DNA of 64,000 nt from Entonaema liquescens (lineage: Eukaryota; Ascomycota; Sordariomycetes; Xylariales; Xylariaceae): NCBI GenBank assembly GCA_902805475.1, contig CADCSX010000025.1, positions 1,488,001 to 1,552,000 of the forward strand, given 5' to 3'. The position numbers were made by a program, and so were the translations under genes. Below, in pieces: positions 11,295-21,711 of the stretch (positions within the stretch are counted from its first letter, which is position 1; every line of letters begins with the position of its first letter). The notes beneath the pieces are model-generated. The model searched no databases. It saw only the letters and a program-made list of their open reading frames with translations, and had not been told where the DNA came from.

Positions 11295-12356
11295 ATGAGT
11301 AGTAAAGCGACCAACGAAAAGCCGCACGCGGCCCACGAGACAGTTGACTTTCAAAACAATGCGCTTGAGCAGCAGTATGGAGGTGGACATGCCGGTGGCT
11401 GGGTTGGATGTTTACCCTCATCGTGGGTTCCGTATGTCCAACTAGCAAGACTGAGTCCTCCTGCAGCCCTTTTTCTGATATACTTCCCGCACTTCTTTGG
11501 CATTATCCTCGCCGGTATTATCCAGCGATCGCATGTCTCCCAGATCCTCCAAGCAAGCTTGATCCTGCTTGGCGGCAGTTTCTTTTTCTCGAACGCAGCC
11601 CATGGCTGGAACGATCTTATCGATGCGCCCGTCGACAAGTCGATACCTCGTACGAGCAAGCGTCCCATCCCCCGAGGCGCCATTACACCCCGAGCCGCTT
11701 TCATATTTACAGCTACTCAGGCTGTCGGCGCCGCCTTTTTCTTACTCTTATTACCTGCCGGGAGCGCGATCTACGCCGTCCCGAATATCGTCGGTACATT
11801 CTACTACCCCTGGGCTAAACGGCACACCAACTTCGCACAATTGGTACTCGGATTTTGCTTGGCTTGGGGTATCGTTATGGGGTCATGCGCAATGAATCTT
11901 GAGCCATTTACGGGAGGCCCCTTTGGAAGTAACCATGGATGGAAGCAATTCTTTTGGGTCGAACCGTCTACCGCGTGTCTCTTCCTCGCAAGTATTTTGT
12001 GGACGGTTATCTACGATTCGATCTACGCGCATCAAGATGTCAAGGATGACATCAAGGTGGGTTTAAAGAGTATTGCTGTTCTGCTCAGGGACTGGACCAA
12101 ACCACTACTATGGCTGCTCCTTGGTTGTATGGTCGCATTGCTATACACATGCGGAAGTCTTTTAAACATAGGGATCGCGTTTCATGTGCTAGCTGGCGGC
12201 GGTTCTTTTCTCTCTCTGGGTGCGATGATTGCTAATGTCGAATTGAAAGATTCGGCCAGCTGTTGGTGGTGGTTCAGATATGGGTTTTGGCTAGCTGGGG
12301 GAGCCATCGCAGGAGGCCTTCTCTCGGAATATGCCACTATTGTACTATCATTATGA
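11295..12356 (+). CDS. UbiA-type membrane prenyltransferase
   Basis: Integral membrane protein of 353 aa in one exon, with about eight to nine hydrophobic helices. Both metal-diphosphate motifs of the UbiA superfamily are present: NDLIDAPVD (NDxxDxxxD, about residue 106) followed by the basic loop TSKRPIPRG, and YAHQDVKDD (DxxxD type, about residue 257). Family members transfer an isoprenoid chain to an aromatic acceptor; a few fungal members act as terpene cyclases. The N-terminal 35 residues are polar and not clearly a mitochondrial presequence. That, with the neighbours, argues for a specialised-metabolism enzyme rather than the ubiquinone enzyme Coq2. It is divergent to the FAD oxidase gene and upstream of the Zn2Cys6 regulator. 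Acceptor and chain length are unknown. Confidence 0.88.
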   Translation: MSSKATNEKPHAAHETVDFQNNALEQQYGGGHAGGWVGCLPSSWVPYVQLARLSPPAALFLIYFPHFFGIILAGIIQRSHVSQILQASLILLGGSFFFSNAAHGWNDLIDAPVDKSIPRTSKRPIPRGAITPRAAFIFTATQAVGAAFFLLLLPAGSAIYAVPNIVGTFYYPWAKRHTNFAQLVLGFCLAWGIVMGSCAMNLEPFTGGPFGSNHGWKQFFWVEPSTACLFLASILWTVIYDSIYAHQDVKDDIKVGLKSIAVLLRDWTKPLLWLLLGCMVALLYTCGSLLNIGIAFHVLAGGGSFLSLGAMIANVELKDSASCWWWFRYGFWLAGGAIAGGLLSEYATIVLSL

Positions 12357-13018
12357 GAGTTCCATTTTGTAGCTAATAGAAGATAAAAGGCTATGTAATT
12401 AAAATTTCAGTTAAGGAGGCCAGCGAACTTACTACATGTTATTTGAAGTGAACGTCGAACGTGACTCAAAATGTACAACCGCGTTATTTTACACTTTATG
12501 ATCTTGGATAAATTAACTTATGATGACTTGCGTAAGCCGTTACGCATTTCATCCAGTTGAACGTTTGGGGCTTCGTTAGACTCGGAATTGCTTTTTCCAA
12601 ATGCAATTGTTCTTCACGTAATGAGTGATGATCTCTACAATGCATCATGATATGGGATCAAGTATTTTCTCCACTCAATCTTCCCCTGGTCGTTTGTCGT
12701 AGCTCACCGAGGTGACTGAATTTGACAATATGCCGAAGCCCGAAAAGATAAACATCTCTCCCACCAATCAGCATCCAAGAAAGCTCGGAGTTCGTTACGT
12801 CTATGAACAATGTTGTTTAAACTCCGATCTCTCGGCCTGGAGCCTGGAGTAAGCAATAAGCAAAGATGCCTCAGACTCATGTCATCAGTAGAAGGAAGAA
12901 TAGTATTGATCCCTTTGCCATTGTAGAATGCTCTTGTCGTTATTCTATCTTGAGTTATATCAACCCCGACACGTAGTGAAAATCTAGTCCGAGGCATCTC
13001 GGAGTGTTCACAGTGTCG
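12357..13018. other. Intergenic stretch, promoter of the Zn2Cys6 regulator
   Basis: 660 bp with no credible gene; a 97-codon minus-strand ORF (12704-12997) looks random. The final 30 bases contain the palindrome listed at 12988-13003. Confidence 0.5.
12988..13003. promoter_or_regulatory. CCG-N8-CGG palindrome just before the regulator start codon
   Basis: TCCGAG-GCAT-CTCGGA: two perfect 6-bp arms around GCAT, giving everted CGG triplets, ending 15 bp before the ATG at 13019. It could be an autoregulatory Zn2Cys6 site. Its closeness to the ATG means it may instead lie in the transcript leader. Confidence 0.35.
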
Positions 13019-15882
13019 ATGAATCGTTCACGGCAGCCACTCGGTGGCCAAATTATAGATTTGCAGCCTGTGCATCCACGCCGTTCTTTAACGGGAAAAT
13101 ACCGACGCAATGGAAAACTACAGTACGCGTTTCCCCCACTTCGTCTTCTCTTCCTTTTTACCCCTGTCCCATCTCATCTCATACTAGGTACGCAAGCTTA
13201 CGTTTGAGGGATACTGCAGGACGAAGCCCAGATTCCCTAGGACGTGCGGTACATGACTAGATACCCCTTAGGATCTCATTAAGTCATGTATCTTACGGCC
13301 TAGGAGTTGAGGCTTGTCCCAGCTATATATTCCATCTTATCTAGATCGTGTGAACCATGCAGACGATCTAAGCTCAAATGTGATCATGTCGTCCCGACCT
13401 GTGGTAGATGTATTAAGCGACAGTGCGCCGACCAGTGTATATATCATCCCAATCCTCTTACTCAGGTTAGTAACTCAACATACGGATCATACCGTATCTA
13501 AAGGCACTAGACAGTAGACTTCTACGGACGTCTATATATTAAACTGATAGCATTCGAGTATAGGTCCGTCGAAGAGAAAAGAATACCCCCTCTACACAAC
13601 TTGCCGTGAGAGATGATGAAGTCTCCACGACCCCCACGCCGTCAATTAAAACTCCAGTTACGGAGCTACCTGATGCTCTCACATCTCAACTTACATCGGC
13701 CCGCCCTACTGAAGTAGTACCTCGCGAAGTGCATCGAGCGGCATCTGCTCCGCCATTGCAAAGTCGAGATGGGCCTACGAATCCAGCCATAAGCATAGGG
13801 TTCCTGGGTGAGACGTCTTTCGTATCAATTTTTACGGACGGCCTTGGCAGCTTTGATGTCTCTTCCCCAGACCTAGGACACCCTCAGGTTCAAGAAGTGA
13901 GCGTATCGCACGACCGGATAGTCCAAGGATGTAAAGTTCTATCATTCTTAAAGGACAAGCATATGATCAACCGCCTAGTATCACGTTGGTACGAAATATG
14001 CGAGGATGAAGCTTGTATCTGCATAGAGCCCATAATGAAAGAGTGGCTGTGGGGCCTCGGGATGCATCATGGAGACGTTGTACGTATGACAAACATTAAC
14101 TTGTGCGTTCTGAGGGATGTGTAGAACACTAATTCGAGGTACGCAGTTAAGGGACCAAAATCCCGAAAAGACTCGACGATTATGTGAACTGATTTGGCGG
14201 AATACCCAAAGTCCAATCACCTTCAACGAAACTACGACAGCCAAGCAAGTAAGTACCACTCAGCGATTCATGACCGTTTCCTCGTAACCCCTATTTTGAG
14301 GACACTGAGATGTCATAAATTATTTTAATTCATTGGGTGCCTCGCATGTTCAAACGCCTTGAAAATGACCCCATTACGTTCTGGCAATGCTCTTTTGCTA
14401 ACTTTACGCGTTGAAGTGGGCGCGCTCTGGGACCGGACCAAGCATACGGTGGGAGGTCATTGGCCTCATCGCGGTAGTCGCCGGCCAGTCTGCAAACACA
14501 CCTGAACCTTTTGGTCGTGGCTCTAAGAAACATAATTCAGCGCATTCCTCATTTGCAAGGCAGATGAACGAGATCGCCGAAGCTTGTTTGAGCTTTGCCC
14601 GCGAATGTGGAGCACCAGGCGACATCTTCACCTGGCTTCTCATGGAGAATTACTCTCTAACAGCCAAAATTAAAGGTGAAGCTAGCCACACGACATATAC
14701 GCAGAGTGGTGAGATCGTAGCTTCGGCTGTTGCGATGGGGTTACACCGGGGAGTCAAAGAAGACGATCGGCTTCCGTTCTTTCTAGCAGAGCTGCGAAAA
14801 AGGCTGCTTTGCCAAATGTATGGCGCAGAGATCGGCATTTCGACATTTACAGGTCGTCCGCCTCGGATCTCGCACCGTTACTGTAACCTTCAGCCGCCTC
14901 TAGATCTTTCAGTCACCCAGCTACTCCTTGAAGGAGACGACTTGACCCTAGCACTTGCTAGTCTAGACGAGAAAGGGTTTAACACATCAGGAAGGATACG
15001 TCGTGTTACCTGGATAAGGATCTGGATAGGATTTGCCATCCAAAGAGAGGATATACTCGACCTAGCCTTAGGTCCCTATACACGCGAAGAAATCTTAGAG
15101 CGCGCGGAAGATATCAAGTCTAGACACCATCAGTATATAGATGAACTCCCCCAGTTCATCAGGAAAATAAGAGACTCGCCTATAGAGATAGAAGGAAGAT
15201 CACCGACGGAAATATTATTCATGATCGTAATCCATCAATCCTTTCGTTCAAACTATTTTCTGCTCCAGCGTGTCTTGATACGCAAAGCTGGCGCAAGCTC
15301 GGAGGAGCTCATACGCCTTGCGCGCTCGATTCTAAAAGATATATTATTAATAAATCAACGCCACGACCTAGGAATGCTGTTTAAAACAGATATTGCATCC
15401 CTTCTCGCAGTACAAGGCATGCGAAGCGCTGCCGTAATAGCGGTAGAATTATTAAAACAAGAACAGCTCCCCGTCTATCCGAAAACCCTCTCCTCCCCAG
15501 GAGTCAAACAATTCAAGACTTGGCCGTTTTCGCAGCTGGACTGGGAGCTGTCGATCCTAGTGATGGTTCTTTTAGTATATGTGACCAGGGACGCAAGGTC
15601 ATCACCCATATACTTGACAGGATCCTGAGCCCTTCCGATTCTCCTAGACAACGACAAACTTCCCGCGAACCACCTGCACGTTATGACCAGGACCAGCAGG
15701 TTAATGAGACAATTGCGAGCGTTCCGACGGATGAGCCGGCTCATAACTACGGCTTCCATGCCCCATCCGCAACGGACTTCGCCATGGCTGATCTGAATTT
15801 CGGTATTGACACCCCTTTCTTGGGACCCGATAATGATTTCATGCAGTGGCTCGAGAATATGGACTGGGAACGGCCTGTCTAG
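13019..15882 (+). CDS. Zn(II)2Cys6 fungal transcription factor, with one frame break
   Basis: Probable pathway regulator of about 769 aa. Exons 13019-13122, 13345-13465, 13564-14079, 14147-14248, 14417-15882. The short first exon gives RRNGKLQ and joins across a 222-nt intron to the binuclear cluster (CEPC, KCDH, TCGRC and a final QC), followed by IYHPNPLTQ. The middle is the fungal-specific domain, including LCELIWRNTQSP, IRWEVIGLIAVVAGQ and SGEIVASAVAMGLHR. Near 15482-15485 (A4 run) the frame changes. Conserved sequence runs to ELLKQEQLPVYPK and resumes one base off at TIQDLAVFAAGLGAVDP. One added base gives 770 codons including stop. The C-terminus ends FMQWLENMDWERPV. Lying between the prenyltransferase and decarboxylase genes, it is the natural candidate to control the locus. 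Confidence 0.85.
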
Positions 15883-16792
15883 CGATCCCAAATATGGACT
15901 CAAAAAGACCACCCGTTCTAGCACCCTCCCCCGGGCATTCCCATTTCATTGGATATTCTAAGGACCAAGTAGCAGTGCGTGGGCGCACCTCAATTCGAGT
16001 TAATAACTACATGCTACCTACGTTCATATCAAACGCGTCGTAAACCCGGTTTAAACCCGGAGAAGAAAGTTATGAAATGAAGTATGCATAGTTCGGACAA
16101 GTGACATTATTTTCCTAGGCGGTAGTAGATAGCACTTTAAAGGAACGCACCGCTCCGCAAAGAGGGCTTCTGACTTGAGCTTAAGTCAAGAAGTACTTCG
16201 CCTGACTTCTGTGATGGTTATACATAGTAACTAATCAGAAATAAGTCCAGGTTTTAATACGGTCATACTGTATTAGACAGCCAGTTTTAACTATTGATGA
16301 TATCGTATATTTTCTTAACGGACACTCCTTTATGTCCTGAGAGGCCATCCATAACCTTGGCTATACAAAGAAGACTACATCATCGATACAGGAAACTAGG
16401 CATCGTCTTACGAAAACCGGTCAACTATTCCACAGAACAAGTATCCTGTGACATCTCGGCTATCCGCGATGTAGAAACCTAAACGTTTAATCTGGGGCCA
16501 TTTCCACTTTAGCTTGGACGTTAGAGGCGCATCAAACCCAATTATCTCCTCATTGGGACGCCTTACTGATCGCCCTGCAGCTCCCGTCGAATCATTACAT
16601 CATGATCTATTCTTCAACCTCACCATATGGCAGTCGTCTTGAATTACGTACCCCGCATTCCTACGGTTATATGAGACCATGGAAGACCATGACTCTTGGC
16701 AATTCAGGAACAGTTCTAGATGAAAACCGCATACCCACATCGAATATTTCGTTAGAGACTTGGCATTGTTGTTTAATATAGTATAAGTCAAG
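15883..16792. other. Intergenic stretch without a convincing gene
   Basis: 0.9 kb between the regulator and the decarboxylase, both on the + strand. Only short ORFs without splice partners. It should hold the decarboxylase promoter; no CGG-triplet pair with the CCG-N3-CGG spacing was seen. Confidence 0.5.
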
Positions 16793-18440
16793 ATGGTTCA
16801 CCAACACGGCGATGAACACGATATTCCACAGGAACACCGCGTCCCTAAGTAGGTTTATTTTACCATGCCCCTACCAAGAATAAGAAACCGTATTAATAGT
16901 ATTTTTTCACAGTCATGGCGCCTGGCTTCCAGCAGATCACCGCGTCCAACATGAATGGCTCAAGACGCAAATCGAACATGTCGACAAGGCCCCTCACAAG
17001 GACTTGATTCCCGTCCTCCAAGACTTTAAGAAACTGATCGAAGGAAACTCACGCATCTATATGTACTTCAATCAGATGTGGGAGGAAATACCACTTAAGA
17101 AGCCATATTACAAAGACCCAACTGGCACTAAGAAGCAAATCCGGGACTACCGGCACATGCTGGCCGTGCTCAACCACATATTCACACAAGCTCCCCAGTG
17201 GACTGATGCTGCGTTTGGTGTTGGCATGGTCGGAGTCCCTATGGTGGGCATTTTCGACTACGTGATGGCTACACCTAGGTGAGTGCTTTGCCAAATTCGG
17301 GTATACTACTGGACTATTAGCCAACTCAATGATATAGCGGCCATGCTGCATTCTTAGACCCAGAGGTCAACAAGATGATGAAAAAGATCTTAAATGAATG
17401 GGGAAAATTCTTAAAGGCAGGCACTTCCTCGATCTCTTGAGAACTTCATAATTAGGAGGAAATCTATTCTAACAATTGTCGTCGCAATCAGTCGCCAAAA
17501 TCAGTCGAAGTGCTTTCTTCTCATAAAGAAGGCTGGTTTTCCGAGCATGGCCTCAAGGACCTAATGGAAGTGGCCAACGCGCCGTTGAAGACGTCCCACA
17601 GGTTCGAAGACATGTACATCTGTGACCCCTCGGCCAAGCACTACGGTTATACTTCTTGGGATGGTAAGCACATCAGACTGGAATCAGTTTTCCCTCTCTT
17701 CTAACTTTGTCGTGGATAATATTAACTTGTACCTAGACTTCTTCACGCGACAGCTACGCGAAGACGCACGACCCGTCGCCTCTCCAGATAGCGACGACGT
17801 AATCGCCAACGCATGCGAGTCCAAAGTGTACAACGTGGCGCGACACGCCAAGCTACGCGACCGCTTCTGGATCAAGAGCCAGCCGTACTCGGTACTCGAT
17901 ATGCTCGGCCACGACCCCTTGGCCGCTCAATTCGATGGCGCGACCGTGTATCAAGCCTTCCTCTCCGCGCTATCATATCACCGATGGCACGCGCCCGTCT
18001 CGGGCCGCATCGTGCGAGCCTTTGTTAAGGACGGAACATACTTTAGCGAGCCGCTGTTCGAGGGTCCCGCCGGCGGCTACGTCGAGGGCGAGAAGAGCAC
18101 GCAGAAGTCAGGTGAAATTGACACGCGGGGTATTAGCGTCGCTCAGGGGTACCTCACTGCGCTAGCAACACGCGCCATCATCTTTATCCAAGCGGATAAT
18201 CCTGCGATCGGGTTAATGGCTTTTGTAGGTGTGGGCATGGACGAGGTCAGCACGTGCGAGATTACGGTAGGCCAGGGACAGCACGTACAAAAGGGCGACC
18301 AGATTGGTATGTTCCACTTCGGTGGCTCATCTCACTGTTTGTTATTCCGTGCTGGCGTACCTGTCGACGGATTCCCGAGCCCGGGACGGGAGGAGAATGT
18401 ACCAGTACGGAGCCAGGTTGCTGTTGTCAAGCGAAAGTAA
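16793..18440 (+). CDS. Pyruvoyl-dependent decarboxylase of the phosphatidylserine decarboxylase/PsiD-like family
   Basis: 458 aa in five exons: 16793-16848, 16913-17278, 17338-17416, 17492-17663, 17737-18440. The third intron (17417-17491) can only be placed with a GC donor and AG acceptor. The N-terminal PSDC-type domain is clear (GAWLPADHRV, DFKKLIEGNSRIYM, YGYTSWDDFFTRQ). The catalytic part has NACES, LSYHRWHAPVSG with the conserved His, GTYFSEPLF, DEVSTCEITV and the self-cleavage site FHFGGSS (Ser near 422), which would generate the pyruvoyl group. There is no membrane anchor or mitochondrial signal. This architecture matches the soluble branch containing the L-tryptophan decarboxylase PsiD, not the mitochondrial lipid enzyme Psd1. 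The substrate is inferred to be an amino acid, possibly aromatic. Confidence 0.88.
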
Positions 18441-18599
18441 GCGTTGAGGTATTAGACCTGGTAATTAGGTAGGATATGGCTATTTTATAGGAATTCCAAA
18501 GGAGGAATAGAGAAGTTAAGAATGAATAGCTTCATAGGATCAGAGAAATAGTAATTATTATTAGGACCTATTTCTAGCAAGCCTCACGTGCTTCGCCTT

Positions 18600-20300
18600 T
18601 TACTGGAAAGGAGGATTGGCATTCTTGTATAGCTGCTCGAAGTACGCTTGGAACCACGCACCCGCCTCGGGAGCTGGCTTCAGCGCGTCCGACAGTCCGC
18701 AGTGGTAATCGTACCTTGTAGCGCTTGTATCGCTGGTTCCATCACATTCACCACCTGGTTTAATCCACACGAAGGCATCTAAAAGTTCGCTGCCAGTGTC
18801 TGCCGAGGGGCGCTTGCCAAAACCAGTTCCGATAACGTTGCACCAATGGCCCCATTCCTCTTGCCCAGTAGGTTGCTTGCCGCTGCGACCGGTGTCTGTG
18901 ATGAAGTGAGCATCCCATCCGGCCTCCTTTAGTAGAGGAGCAATAGCGTTGACGTAACTGGACTCGTCGCAGTTGGTGTTGCCCTGAGTGTATGACGGGC
19001 AAGTGCTGATCTCCCAGGCGTTGTAGTTGGCAACATTGGTAGCAAGACCACGCAGCGCCTTGGGAGACCCAGCGTCTTTGTACAGTTGTGCGTACATCTT
19101 AGCGGCGGGTGCCAGGTTTGCAGGCCACCCTAACCAACCAGCATGGCCCGCATCCAAGTACATAGCGACGTTAGGCAAGTCGAGCTTCTTAATTGCATAC
19201 TCCGTGCATTCCAGGTAGGCCTTTTCAGCATTAGCGCACTTTGCAACGTTCAAATTTGTGATCATGTTGGCTAATGAGTCGGGCTCTGTTTAGGCAGTTA
19301 GCATATAAGAGACGAAAATTACTACTCATAGACGCACCTATAACAAGGAGTAGTCGAATGTCAGAGTAAGTCTTCACCAAATCGGCAATCGCGTCGATAT
19401 ATGCCTTATATTTCGCAACACCGCCATCGGCGATAGAGTACTCGCCGTTTGACGCTGCTGCCGCACAGTCACGGTCGGGTAGGTCATAGACGACGAAAAT
19501 TCCGGCATTTGGGGGATTAGCACCAGCTTTGTTAGCCGCACGAATATCAGCCAAAGTCTCCGCCATCAGATCAACCTTATCTCGTGTATCGCTATATTTC
19601 GTGTTAGGCGAATCCCAAATATGAGACTATCAATCGGGCCTTTACTTACAGCCACATAAAGCTAGGTACTTTCGCAACAGCTGCTGCGTCCGGTCCCAAT
19701 GTAGGAACAGCATATGCAGAAACTTCTGAGGCGTAGTATGAGTTCGTCCACATCTGGACACCCGAGAACGGGTTTCCTGACCATTCCGCTCCACCGCTAC
19801 CGATTGGAGCAGTAGTAGTGGGGACTATTTTATATTCAGAAGTTAGCGATAATTCTTCGTGTCCAGAGCCTTTTTTTTTGGTTGATCAACAACTATGGAG
19901 ATCAACCCAGGATAGAACTAAAGCTTTGTTGACTAACCCTTAGTTGTAGTGCTTCCAATTGTAGTTGTTGGCTTTGTGGTGGTAGATTTCGCAGTGGAAG
20001 ATACTGACGTAGGGCGAGTAGTTGTGCCAGTAGTTGTCGCGGCACCGGGTAAGCATTGGTGGTAATACTCATTTGACTTGTTACATGTGCTTCCACTAAC
20101 ACAGCACGTAACACCCGTCCATCCTTGGCCACCGCATTGTCCCCTAATGACGGTGTTAGTTGACATAGTTATCAAAAGAAGGGTGAAAATTCCTACCAGA
20201 CAGAGGCACAAGCTGCCTGACGCTCTTCGACTACGTTTTCAAAAGGGACTGCTAGAGCTACGGAGCTCAATGCAGCAACGAGAAACTTCTTTGCAGACAT
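18600..20300 (-). CDS. cbh2: Cellobiohydrolase II, GH6 family, with N-terminal CBM1
   Basis: Secreted exoglucanase releasing cellobiose from non-reducing cellulose ends. 474 aa in five exons: 20300-20197, 20143-19938, 19824-19650, 19591-19338, 19285-18600. Order: signal peptide (KKFLVAALSSVALAVP), CBM1 (WGQCGGQGWTGVTCC to EYYHQCL) split by the first intron, Thr/Ser linker, GH6 catalytic domain. Both GH6 signatures are intact: VVYDLPDRDCAA with its conserved Asp, and LLVIEPDSLAN with the catalytic acid Asp, the latter split by the fourth intron. C-terminal features DAFVWIKPGGECDG and AWFQAYFEQL are present. Length equals that of well-studied family members (about 470 aa). It is convergent with the decarboxylase gene (160 bp between stops) and probably unrelated to it in function. 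Confidence 0.95.
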
Positions 20301-21711
20301 GTTGGCTTTGCTCGTCTTTGAAGATTAGATGACAAGTTATGAATGTGCTATAGTAGAACATCTCATCCAGGAAGCTGGGGTGATAGCTCTTTATATCATA
20401 ATCAGAGTTCACTTAGATCTTGGATCTAGCGGATAGACGGGAACGTCAACACCATGAAATCGATCGTAGAGTCACCCAGATCACCCCACATAGAAGTGAT
20501 GCTTTTGCCAATCTCGTGAACTTGGTCTAGGTATGCTTTACCATCTCACCGGCGCGGGAACGCGGTTCAAGATTCCGTAGAATGAGCATAACTTCAGTAC
20601 AAGTAAAAGCGTATTGAAGTCAGATGTTTATAAGCGACCCAACTTTGGGGAAGTACCAGCATAGCTGCCATGGCGCTCCGAGACGAGGATATCTTCTATG
20701 ACCATGGAAGTCTTAAGACTATTAGTTTCTCTTGAAAAGGAGCCCACCAATTGAAAGAGAGCATAACTATATGTTCCACATAATAAGGACCAAGACGTTG
20801 GAATAGACCTAGCCTACTTCGGCAGTGATCTCGGAACGTGTCTTTGAATAAGCCAAAATAGGCAACCCATAACCGCGAAGGGATTAGGATACCGGTAGGT
20901 TCGGATTAAATGTAGTCGTCTTCCACAACCAAGGCGCTAGGTGGTACCCTCAATGGGAAACTGAAGCGATAGCTTCGTCGGGGCTGGGTAAAGTTACGTC
21001 TGTGACTACTACTGAAGATTTCAGTCTTGTGATGAATCTAGACCAGGAACATCCAATCCGGTATAATGAGCTGGGTTTGCTCAAGTCTAGACTCTGGGCA
21101 CCAGTGGGATAGACTTCGGAATCCGGAACCTGCACGGAGTGAACCCGGTTGTGGGAATACCATGTGATATAATAAATGGCTTTGCCTTTGAATTAGATAT
21201 GGTGACGTATATATGCGAGTATAGGTATATGTTCGACTTTGTTAAGTCTGGTAGTTATATGTTACTTGTAAAATAAAGATTTGAAGCCAAGAAATAACAT
21301 CAACTGAACAAAATGGGAATGTCCGTTCAGATGTAAGTTAAGCGCGTTAGGTACAAAGATAACATGGAAGGGACGTAGGTAGTGGATGTATGCACCTAAA
21401 AGATAGAACTAAACTCCACTGAAATCTGGAACATTACACCGTGGCTGACCTGTAGCAACCCCTTTATCATCTCCCATTTACCATCTGGTATCCAGGTACA
21501 TAGTTGTGGCTAGTGCACCTAATTTGATTGGTTCCAGGTGTTTAACACGCTGATAGAGACGCCATTACTTCACCCGTCGCGCCGTCACCGTAATCTAGCA
21601 TCCGCATCCAAATCCCAACTTGATTAATTAAATTGGTTTGGATAGCCAACAAGACTCTCGTCATACCCTCTTTTTTCCCCTTGACGAGGGTTGAGTCGAG
21701 AGGTCGGCAAG
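20301..21711. other. Divergent intergenic region between cellobiohydrolase and AP-2 mu genes
   Basis: 1.4 kb without a credible coding frame. It contains the cellulase promoter elements at its left end and the AP-2 mu promoter at the right, with a polypyrimidine stretch (CTCTTTTTTCCCC) about 45 bp before the AP-2 ATG. Confidence 0.55.
20374..20488 (-). promoter_or_regulatory. Promoter of the cellobiohydrolase: TATA box and CreA-like sites
   Basis: On the minus strand a TATAAAG box (20395-20389) lies about 90 bp before the ATG at 20300. Two words fit the CreA/Cre1 carbon-repressor consensus SYGGRG: CTGGGG near 20375-20380 and GTGGGG (minus strand) near 20483-20488. Short matches like these occur by chance; carbon repression is typical of such genes but inferred here. 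Confidence 0.4.

Noticed and set aside
15420..15500. A 58-nt intron as explanation of the frame change in the Zn2Cys6 regulator
   Set aside because: It would delete ELLKQEQLPVYP, which fits the family; the one-base break is simpler, though RNA data would decide.
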